From Chryseobacterium takakiae (GTDB lineage Bacteria; Bacteroidota; Bacteroidia; Flavobacteriales; Weeksellaceae): DNA of 64,000 nucleotides. The stretch is from contig NZ_FQVO01000001.1 of assembly GCF_900129385.1 (NCBI RefSeq), forward strand, positions 310,001 to 374,000, read 5' to 3'. The translations under genes were made by a program, and so were the position numbers. Shown piece by piece: positions 57,805 to 64,000 of this stretch (within the stretch, counting starts at the first letter, position 1; every line of letters begins with the position of its first letter). The notes below the pieces were generated by a model that saw only the letters and a list, made by a program, of their open reading frames with translations, ran no database searches and was not told the DNA's origin.

Positions 57805-58254
57805 CTACTCTGCATATTCAGGCTTTATTCCGAGAATCTTTCCGTCATTCTCAAAAATTACATTGATAATATCCCGTGGCGGATTATTTTGATCATCTGA
57901 ATATTTGTACTGAATAATCGGATACGTTTCGTTCTCATACAATTGCTGGTATCCCGATTTATAAACTTCCATTTTTCTTTCAAAGCTGATTCCTCCTGAT
58001 AGTTTTGATATCATATCCTCAGACATATAATATTTGATCTTATCTGAAACCAAGGTCTTGATTTTCCCTTTATCCGAGTCTTTCAGCGCAGCAATAAATT
58101 TCATAAAAGTCTGATTGTACAAATCAACTTTATCCTTACTTAATTCCGAGGTAAGCTCTATTCTCTTACTCTCAACAATCTTTATACTGCTCTTTTGCTG
58201 GGAAAAAGTCCAGTGAAAAGCAAAAAACGCACCTATAAAAAGTATTTTTTTCAT
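57805..58254 (-). CDS. Exported hypothetical protein (149 aa)
   Basis: A signal peptide (MKKILFIGAFFAFHWTFSQ) precedes a 130-residue helical then beta-stranded domain with KFIAALKDSDKGKIKTLVSDKI and INVIFENDGKILGIKPEY. The pattern, with a terminal ENDGKILGI hairpin, resembles DUF3887/NTF2-like cone folds, which I cannot confirm. There are no Cys residues. It is on the same strand as the acyl-CoA reductase gene (37 bases away). Confidence 0.65.
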   Translation of the reverse strand: MKKILFIGAFFAFHWTFSQQKSSIKIVESKRIELTSELSKDKVDLYNQTFMKFIAALKDSDKGKIKTLVSDKIKYYMSEDMISKLSGGISFERKMEVYKSGYQQLYENETYPIIQYKYSDDQNNPPRDIINVIFENDGKILGIKPEYAE

Positions 58255-58291
58255 GTGAATCGATGATTGGTTGACAGCAAGATACGAAGAA

Positions 58292-59326
58292 TTATATTAC
58301 CGATAAAAATTTCATCGTATCAACATTATCGGCATACGTATCAAGTCCGGGATTTTGAGCTTCTCCCAATGCGATAGAGTCCAGTCCAAGTTCTTCTTTA
58401 GCCACCACACACTGGATATTTTCTTCGTTTTCAGCAATGAAATCCTTCACTTCATCCAGAGAAGAATATCTGCTGAAATTAATCACAGAAAGCGGACTGA
58501 ACAGTTTCTCATCCTCTTTGAGCATCACAAAATTATTATCCCAGAATTTTTCCTGGTTCAGAAGATAAACCGCCCTGTTGTAATCGTAATTATTGGCATA
58601 TTTATTATGGTTGATAATATCCTGAAAATCCAAAAAGCTTTCAAAAATTCTGTCAATCACATAATCTTGGGGAATGAATAACCTGGTAACATTTCTGCAG
58701 CCCAGCCCGAAATACCGGAAAATATCTTCCGCAAGGAGCTTCAGTTCTTCCTCCGTTTCATCCCCTTTGATAACAGCGATAGACGTTCTGTTCTTCCGAA
58801 TGATATGAAGATGATTCTTAAAGTAATACTCGAGGTACCTTGCCGTATTGTTGCTTCCGGTAGCAATTACCGCATCAAAATTTTCCAGCCTTTCTACAAA
58901 TTCAAACATTACGTTTCCGTCGGAAAACTCGTTCCATTTTTTAAGTAAAAAAGGAATCATATACCGGTCTTTAGAAGACAGTTTGATCACCGGAATATGA
59001 TTGCTCAGCACTACGGAAATCACATCATGAAATCCCACCAAAGGAATGTTGCCGGCTAAAATAAGCCCTACTCTTTTTGAAGTTTTGGAAAGAGAGTATT
59101 CTTTAAGCCATTTATTTATATTTTCATCCGTCAGCAGATCAGCCCATTGTTTCAAAGCGAATTTTTGGTTCTCAATCGTAAACCAGGGATTCTCTATTTC
59201 AGACTTCTTTAGCAAAAAATCAAAATCAACATCATTCTCATTATAATGTTCGGTATTTTTTAATAAAAACTCTTTTATATAATGGCTAAGCCTTGTAAGT
59301 CCTAAAACTTGATTTTCAATATTCAT
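58292..59326 (-). CDS. Acyl-CoA reductase, LuxC-type
   Basis: The 344-residue protein has the acyl-CoA reductase LuxC-like fold. Features are GLILAGNIPLVGFHDVISVV (NADP-loop region), AVIATGSNNTARYLEYYF, and the catalytic Cys in FRYFGLGCRNVTRLFIP. LuxC-type enzymes reduce acyl thioesters to aldehydes; in Flavobacteriia the natural role is unknown. It diverges from the ferredoxin-serine biosynthesis genes. Confidence 0.85.
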   Translation of the reverse strand: MNIENQVLGLTRLSHYIKEFLLKNTEHYNENDVDFDFLLKKSEIENPWFTIENQKFALKQWADLLTDENINKWLKEYSLSKTSKRVGLILAGNIPLVGFHDVISVVLSNHIPVIKLSSKDRYMIPFLLKKWNEFSDGNVMFEFVERLENFDAVIATGSNNTARYLEYYFKNHLHIIRKNRTSIAVIKGDETEEELKLLAEDIFRYFGLGCRNVTRLFIPQDYVIDRIFESFLDFQDIINHNKYANNYDYNRAVYLLNQEKFWDNNFVMLKEDEKLFSPLSVINFSRYSSLDEVKDFIAENEENIQCVVAKEELGLDSIALGEAQNPGLDTYADNVDTMKFLSVI

Positions 59327-59354
59327 AAGTACTGTAAAATTGGGGAATATTTTG

Positions 59355-59362
59355 TAATTTTG
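59355..59362 (+). promoter_or_regulatory. Candidate -7 box of the ferredoxin gene
   Basis: TAATTTTG matches TAnnTTTG, 23 bases before the start codon; a TTG at 59340-59342 is closer than usual (12 bases). Confidence 0.35.
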
Positions 59363-59385
59363 TGCAAATTTAAAAAAAATTAGCG

Positions 59386-59736
59386 ATGGCTATTAAAATA
59401 ACTGATGAATGCATTAATTGCGGGGCTTGCGAACCGGAATGCCCGAATAATGCAATTTATGAAGGAGCAGTCGACTGGAAAGCTTCAGAAGGTACAGAAC
59501 TCAAAGGTACCGTAACATTACCATCAGGTCTTACGGTAGATGCAGATGCACCACAGGAACCGGTAAGTGATGATGTTTATTTTATTGTAACAGATAAATG
59601 TACGGAGTGCAAAGGCTTCCACGAAGAACCGCAATGTGCTGCAGTATGCCCGGTAGACTGCTGTGTTCCGGATGAGGATCACGTAGAATCTGAAGAAGCA
59701 CTGCTTAATAAAAAAGCATTCTTACACGGAGAATAA
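59386..59736 (+). CDS. 4Fe-4S dicluster ferredoxin
   Basis: The 116 residues contain two cluster motifs. The first is CINCGACEPECPNNAI (Cys9, 12, 15, 19) and the second is CTECKGFHEEPQCAAVCPVDCC with a longer insert. This arrangement is the Fer4 dicluster type with one loop extension, often written as YfhL-like. It transfers low-potential electrons; the partner is not shown. A terminator follows, and the serC gene begins 116 bases later. Confidence 0.9.
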   Translation: MAIKITDECINCGACEPECPNNAIYEGAVDWKASEGTELKGTVTLPSGLTVDADAPQEPVSDDVYFIVTDKCTECKGFHEEPQCAAVCPVDCCVPDEDHVESEEALLNKKAFLHGE

Positions 59737-59741
59737 AAACT

Positions 59742-59770
59742 GCCGTCTCATTCATCATGAGGCGGTTTTT
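59742..59770 (+). terminator. Terminator of the ferredoxin gene
   Basis: GCCGTCTCAT and ATGAGGCGGT form a stem of about 9 pairs with two wobbles, loop TCATC, followed by a T-tract. Confidence 0.7.
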
Positions 59771-59852
59771 TATATCCAAAATCCTATATTTTATAATAAT
59801 TATAAATGAAGCCGTACAATCAACGTGTTGCGGCAGCCAAAAAATAAATAAT

Positions 59853-60917
59853 ATGAGCAAAAAACACAACTTTAGCGCAGGACCATGTATTTTACCTCAG
59901 GAAGTTTTCGAAAAATCGGCACAGGCCATTTTAGATTTCAACGGAATCGGCTTATCTCTTCTGGAAATATCCCACAGAAGCAAGGATTTTGTAGCGGTAA
60001 TGGATGAAGCACGTGCCATTGTAAAAAGACTGATGAATCTTGGTGATGACTATGAAGTGCTGTATCTGGGCGGTGGTGCGAGCCTTCAGTTTGCCATGGT
60101 TCCGTACAACCTGATGAAAGTGGGCGGAAAAGCAGCGTATCTTGATACGGGAACTTGGGCAGCAGGAGCTGTTAAAGAAGCTAAAAAAATAGGAAATGTT
60201 GATGTTGTAGGCTCATCTAAAGAAGAAAACTACTCTTTCATTCCGAAAGAGTATACCGTAGGTTCGGAATACGATTATTTCCACTGCACTTCCAATAACA
60301 CCATTTACGGAACTCAGATAAAATCTTTCCCGGAAGTAGATACCCTGATGGTTTGTGATATGAGCTCTGATATTTTCTCAAGACAGCTGGATTTTTCAAA
60401 ATTTGATCTTATCTATGCCGGAGCACAAAAAAATATGGGACCTGCGGGAGTGACTTTGGTAGTAATCAAAAAAGAGATCTTAGGCAAAACAGGAAGAGAA
60501 AATATGTTTTCCATCCTGGATTATTCCCAGCATATTGCGAAAGAATCGATGTACAACACCCCTCCGGTTTTTCCGGTGTATGCATCTTTGCTTACCTTAC
60601 AGCACCTTGAGCAAAACGGAGGAATTGCAGGTGCGGAAGCAAGAAATGAAGCAAAAGCAAAATTATTATACGACGAAATAGACAGCAACCCGCTGTTTGA
60701 AACATTCTGTGTAAAAGAAGACCGTTCCCTGATGAACGTTTCTTTTAAAATTACCGACGAAAGCAAAAAAGAAGCATTCGACAATGCATGGAAAGCTGCA
60801 GGAATCAGCGGACTGAACGGACACAGAAGTCTTGGAGGATACCGTGCGAGCCTTTACAACGCATTACCGATCGAAAGTGTTCAGGTGCTGGTAGATGTCA
60901 TGAAATCGTTCAAATAA
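59853..60917 (+). CDS. serC: Phosphoserine aminotransferase
   Basis: SerC converts 3-phosphohydroxypyruvate and glutamate to phosphoserine. Starting at 59853 (MSKKHNFSAGPC), the 354 residues show the family N-terminus, the GGGASLQFAM glycine loop, DMSSDIFSR and the Schiff-base Lys193 in YAGAQKNMGPAG. The conserved HRSLGGYRASLYNA is near the C-terminus. The longer upstream frame is non-coding. It lies 120 bases before serA. Confidence 0.95.
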   Translation: MSKKHNFSAGPCILPQEVFEKSAQAILDFNGIGLSLLEISHRSKDFVAVMDEARAIVKRLMNLGDDYEVLYLGGGASLQFAMVPYNLMKVGGKAAYLDTGTWAAGAVKEAKKIGNVDVVGSSKEENYSFIPKEYTVGSEYDYFHCTSNNTIYGTQIKSFPEVDTLMVCDMSSDIFSRQLDFSKFDLIYAGAQKNMGPAGVTLVVIKKEILGKTGRENMFSILDYSQHIAKESMYNTPPVFPVYASLLTLQHLEQNGGIAGAEARNEAKAKLLYDEIDSNPLFETFCVKEDRSLMNVSFKITDESKKEAFDNAWKAAGISGLNGHRSLGGYRASLYNALPIESVQVLVDVMKSFK

Positions 60918-61037
60918 TTGACAAAATAAAAATTCAGAGATTAAAAAATGAGTACCATTATTTTAAATTTTCTTAATTTGCGAGCCGATTTAGAATTTTT
61001 TAAATAAGATCATTTTAAATCTTAAATCAATAAAAAA

Positions 61038-62000
61038 ATGAAAGTTTTAGCGAACGACGGTATTTCCAAAGCAGGCGAACAGGCATTAAAAAATGCAGGA
61101 ATCGAAATTCTGGACAACAGGGTTGCACAGGATCACGTCATCAACTTCATCAATGAGAATAATGTTGATGTTCTGCTGGTAAGAAGCGCCACCAAAGTGA
61201 GACAGGAGCTGATTGACGCGTGTCCCGGACTTAAAATCATCGGAAGAGGCGGTATCGGAATGGATAATATCGACGTGGAGTATGCTATTGAAAAAGGACT
61301 GTATGTCATCAATACACCAACAGCTTCTTCGAAATCCGTTGCCGAACTTGTTTTCGGGCATTTTTTCTCCCTGGCAAGATTCCTTCATGAATCGAATAGA
61401 TTAATGCCGCTGGAAGGGGAAACCCATTTTGATGCCATGAAAAAATCGTTCAGCAAAGCGTATGAACTTTCAGGAAAAACATTAGGAGTGATCGGCTTCG
61501 GGAGCATTGGTCAGGAAGTAGTTAAAATGGGAATCTCTTTGGGTATGAAAGTCATTGTTCTCACAAGAAAACCAAAAACAAAAGTTCTCAGCCTTGAGTT
61601 TTTCGACGGGCAGACGGTAAACTTTGAAATCACTTCCACCAATGATATGGATGCCTTCCTTAAAGAAGCAGACTTTATCAGCATTAATACTCCGAAAACG
61701 AATGAATATATCATAGACACGCCCCAGTTTGAAAAAATGAAGGATGGAGTCTATATTGTAAATACTGCAAGAGGCGGCGTCATGAATGAAGTAGCCCTGA
61801 TCGATTTTATCGAATCCGGGAAAGTGGCCGGCGCTGCACTGGATGTTTTTGAAAAAGAACCCAATCCGGAAGTCCTTCTGCTGATGAATCCGGCATTGTC
61901 TCTGTCTCCGCACGTAGGAGGAAACACGGTAGATGCTCAGGAAAAAATCGGGGTAGAACTTGCAGAACAAATTATCAAAATAAAAGAAACTATACAATAA
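61038..62000 (+). CDS. serA: D-3-phosphoglycerate dehydrogenase, short form
   Basis: The enzyme oxidises 3-phosphoglycerate to phosphohydroxypyruvate, the first step of serine synthesis. The 320 residues carry IGRGGIGMDNIDV, the NAD-binding GVIGFGSIGQEV, the catalytic Arg in NTARGGVMNE, the Glu in DVFEKEPNP and the His in LSPHVGGNT. There is no C-terminal ACT domain, so serine feedback by the usual route is absent (short type III form). DUF1015 follows after 3 bases. Confidence 0.95.
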   Translation: MKVLANDGISKAGEQALKNAGIEILDNRVAQDHVINFINENNVDVLLVRSATKVRQELIDACPGLKIIGRGGIGMDNIDVEYAIEKGLYVINTPTASSKSVAELVFGHFFSLARFLHESNRLMPLEGETHFDAMKKSFSKAYELSGKTLGVIGFGSIGQEVVKMGISLGMKVIVLTRKPKTKVLSLEFFDGQTVNFEITSTNDMDAFLKEADFISINTPKTNEYIIDTPQFEKMKDGVYIVNTARGGVMNEVALIDFIESGKVAGAALDVFEKEPNPEVLLLMNPALSLSPHVGGNTVDAQEKIGVELAEQIIKIKETIQ

Positions 62001-62003
62001 AAT

Positions 62004-63248
62004 ATGCCTGTTTTTAAACCTTTTCGCGGAATAAGACCTCATAAAGACTATGAGAGTACTTTCCCTACTCATCCTCTTGATAACTTCAGCCAGGAAGAGA
62101 TAGCGGAAAAAGCTCAAGTTGAAGATACTTACATCAATATGATAAAACCTTATGTTGTAAGTAAATCCAAAGATATTGATAGGAATTTAAGAAAAATCCG
62201 TTCTACATTTGAAGAACTGATGGACGAAAACAAGCTCGTTCAGGACAATTCGGCCTATTATCTTTATGAGCAGATCTATCCCAACAAACAGGTTTTCAGA
62301 GGTCTTTTAGGATTGGCAAGTATTGAAGATTTCTGGAACGGAAAAATCAAAAGGCACGAAAGCACCATTCCGCAGAAAAAGGAAAAACTTGCGCATTACC
62401 TGGAAAAGGTGAACCTTCAGGCAGAACCGGTATTGCTTACCTACCCTGCCAATTCCAAGATTGAGCTTCTCATGAACCATGAGGAAAAGAATGTTCCGAT
62501 CTTTAATCACGTCGATACCAAAGGAATCAGGCATAAAATCTGGAGGATTGATAACCGTCTTAAATTACAGCAGTTCAAGGAAGTGATTGACCAGATCGAC
62601 TCTTTTTATATTGCAGACGGACACCACAGAATAGGATCTACCGCACTGAACGCCAAACATCAGAAAGAAAAAAACAAAAGACATAACGGAACAGAACTTT
62701 ACAACTTTGTCTACAGCTTTATCGTTTCCAACCAGTCGATTAAAATCCATGATTACAACCGGATCGTAACCGATCTTAACGGACTCTCAAACGAAGAATT
62801 TTTAAAAGAGCTGGAAACCTATTTCCTCATCCATGAAAAAGGAGAAACAGCATATTTCCCTTCTCAGAAATTCCATATCTCGATGTATATGGACGGCAAA
62901 TTCTACTCGCTCCACGTAAAACATGATCTGCGTTCACAGGAAATGTCTCTGGATAACCTGGATCACCATCTTCTTGACAAATATGTTTTCAAGAATATTT
63001 TAAAAATCGAAGATCCGGACAGCTCTGAAAAAATCGATTATATCAAAGGAACGTCCAATATTGAAGGAATCAATCATCTTAAAGAAAAAATAGACAGCGG
63101 AGCAGGAAAAGCAGGATTCGGGATTTACCCCGTAAGCTTTAATGATATGATTAAAATTTCAGATTTAAAGTTGAGCATGCCTCCGAAATGCACATTCATT
63201 GAGCCCAAATTGGTTACCGCACTCCTAATGTACGATATGAAACAATAA
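62004..63248 (+). CDS. DUF1015-family protein
   Basis: The 414 residues begin with VFKPFRGIRP and contain the DUF1015 hallmark FYIADGHHRIGSTAL (Asp205-Gly-His-His-Arg209). The family is commonly found directly after serA in Bacteroidota. Its function is unproven. The DGHHR motif is reminiscent of the ParB/SerK-type free-serine kinase fold, so a serine- or phosphoserine-linked role is possible, which is an inference. It is co-transcribed with serA (3-base gap). Confidence 0.85.
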   Translation: MPVFKPFRGIRPHKDYESTFPTHPLDNFSQEEIAEKAQVEDTYINMIKPYVVSKSKDIDRNLRKIRSTFEELMDENKLVQDNSAYYLYEQIYPNKQVFRGLLGLASIEDFWNGKIKRHESTIPQKKEKLAHYLEKVNLQAEPVLLTYPANSKIELLMNHEEKNVPIFNHVDTKGIRHKIWRIDNRLKLQQFKEVIDQIDSFYIADGHHRIGSTALNAKHQKEKNKRHNGTELYNFVYSFIVSNQSIKIHDYNRIVTDLNGLSNEEFLKELETYFLIHEKGETAYFPSQKFHISMYMDGKFYSLHVKHDLRSQEMSLDNLDHHLLDKYVFKNILKIEDPDSSEKIDYIKGTSNIEGINHLKEKIDSGAGKAGFGIYPVSFNDMIKISDLKLSMPPKCTFIEPKLVTALLMYDMKQ

Positions 63249-63299
63249 TACTAACCATTTTTTCCTTACTTTTAGCATGGAAAAAGAACGGTAAAATAA

Positions 63300-64000
63300 A
63301 TGAAAAAGATCTTCATTATCATTCCACTCTTTTTGGGTGGATTTTTATTTTCTCAGAAAAAACCGGTAAAAAAACCGGTACGAAAGGCTGCCATTACCCA
63401 AAAGCTCAATTATCATGATGAGTTTAAAAAAATTTCGGATGAAATCATGGTGAATGGTACGGCTTATAATAATCTGGGAGAACTTACCAAAGGGATAGGG
63501 TCACGCTTCAGCGCTACTACGGGATATATGAAAGCGGCAGAATGGGCAGAAAGAAAGCTGAAGGAAATAGGCGTGGAAATGATCTGGAGACAGGAAGCAA
63601 AAGTTCCGGTGTGGATAAGAGGAAGAGAATCTCTTCAGATAAAAGCAGGAAACGGTGACTGGAAAAATATCAGGATGCTGTCCTTCGGAAACTCTGAAGG
63701 TACCGGAGGGAAAGATCTTACAGGCGAAATTGTATTAATGAGTAGTGTAACGGAGCTCAACGCCACTTCAATAGGTCAGCTGAAGGATAAAATTGTTTTC
63801 GTAAATCTTCCGATGGATCCGAAAATTATCAATACCAGTGATTCCTATCTTATTGCCGCAAAATCTAAGCTTATCTCCCCTTCCGTGATTGCTTTAACAG
63901 GTGCAAAAGCGTTAATTATACGCTCATTGACCACAGCCAACGACGATACGCCACATGCGAAGATGATTTATTATGAACCGGATGATAAAGTTAAAATCCC
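63300..64000 (+). CDS. M28-type aminopeptidase with PA domain, 3' end missing
   Basis: The frame opens at 63300 and remains open to the window end (233 codons). It has a signal peptide (MKKIFIIIPLFLGGFLFS) and a Lys/Pro-rich linker. The N-terminal cap region reads TKGIGSRFSATTGYMKAAEWAERKLKEIG, and a PA-like insertion includes LKDKIVFVNLP and LTGAKALIIRS. These features fit secreted M28 peptidases of Bacteroidota; the zinc-binding region is beyond the window. Confidence 0.8.
   Translation, partial: MKKIFIIIPLFLGGFLFSQKKPVKKPVRKAAITQKLNYHDEFKKISDEIMVNGTAYNNLGELTKGIGSRFSATTGYMKAAEWAERKLKEIGVEMIWRQEAKVPVWIRGRESLQIKAGNGDWKNIRMLSFGNSEGTGGKDLTGEIVLMSSVTELNATSIGQLKDKIVFVNLPMDPKIINTSDSYLIAAKSKLISPSVIALTGAKALIIRSLTTANDDTPHAKMIYYEPDDKVKI

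Noticed and set aside
59757..59852. N-terminal extension of SerC
   Set aside because: SerC proteins begin at the NFSAGP motif; the extension overlaps the ferredoxin terminator and is not conserved in type.
61482..62117. 211-codon minus-strand frame across serA and the start of DUF1015
   Set aside because: It is antisense to two well-supported genes and has shadow composition.
63270..63296. Mini-frame MEKER before the M28 gene
   Set aside because: Five codons with no sign of a leader-peptide attenuator; likely chance.

Overview
The window is AT-rich chromosomal DNA from a Bacteroidota bacterium, most likely of the Flavobacteriia and close to Chryseobacterium (Weeksellaceae). The evidence is a SusC/SusD glycan locus, a type IX secretion (T9SS) sorting tail, a GLPGLI-family protein, many lipoproteins, CheB/CheR and hybrid-kinase signalling without flagellar genes, a short SerA next to a DUF1015 protein, and TAnnTTTG-type promoter boxes with few Shine-Dalgarno sites. 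The genus is inferred; no rRNA or tRNA gene is visible. Both ends cut a gene.

Layout. At 0-2.4 kb are the end of an outer-membrane barrel gene and a small unknown gene. At 2.5-9.8 kb a minus-strand signalling operon encodes a two-domain histidine kinase with an N-terminal receiver, a 1205-residue CHASE3/HAMP/GAF hybrid kinase with three receivers, two single-domain receivers, CheR and CheB. At 10.1-12.0 kb are a cyanophycinase-like peptidase, a second copy whose active-site motifs are lost, and a tiny lipoprotein; diverging from them is a Crp/Fnr regulator with an SMR transporter. At 13.3-18.6 kb are housekeeping genes (methyltransferase, map, HAD phosphatase, acyl-ACP desaturase, gpmI, SUI1-like factor). 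At 19.0-24.8 kb are a leucine-rich-repeat protein, a secreted PhoX phosphatase with a T9SS tail and a di-haem peroxidase, the last two separated by a 3.4-copy 181-bp tandem repeat. At 25-30.6 kb are a nucleoside phosphorylase, secreted proteins of unknown role, a YadA-head-like adhesin, an LEA-like protein, FabI and a probably decayed lipoprotein pair.

The main accessory module is a beta-glucan utilisation locus at 30.7-44.5 kb: SusC, SusD, a surface glycan-binding lipoprotein, two GH30, one GH3 and one GH16 enzyme on the minus strand, with an MFS transporter and a Nudix/winged-helix regulator divergent from SusC. The enzyme set points to beta-1,6- and beta-1,3-glucans: lipoprotein GH30 and GH16 would cut at the surface, SusCD would import, and GH3 and the second GH30 would finish in the periplasm.

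From 44.6 kb to the end are gcdH-like acyl-CoA dehydrogenase, an AddB-like nuclease, DUF922, rsmG, a GLPGLI protein, an aminotransferase, an M16 protease, a peroxiredoxin-thioredoxin group, a Bax-inhibitor membrane protein, a LuxC-type acyl-CoA reductase, and a ferredoxin-serC-serA-DUF1015 run, closing with a partial M28 peptidase.

The intergenic DNA is unusually structured. There are octamer arrays arranged as hairpins (14.9 and 56.2 kb), heptamer arrays (57.0 and 57.8 kb), a long inverted repeat (18.7-19.0 kb) and the 181-bp tandem repeat. I found no CRISPR array, prophage, insertion sequence or clear defence system.
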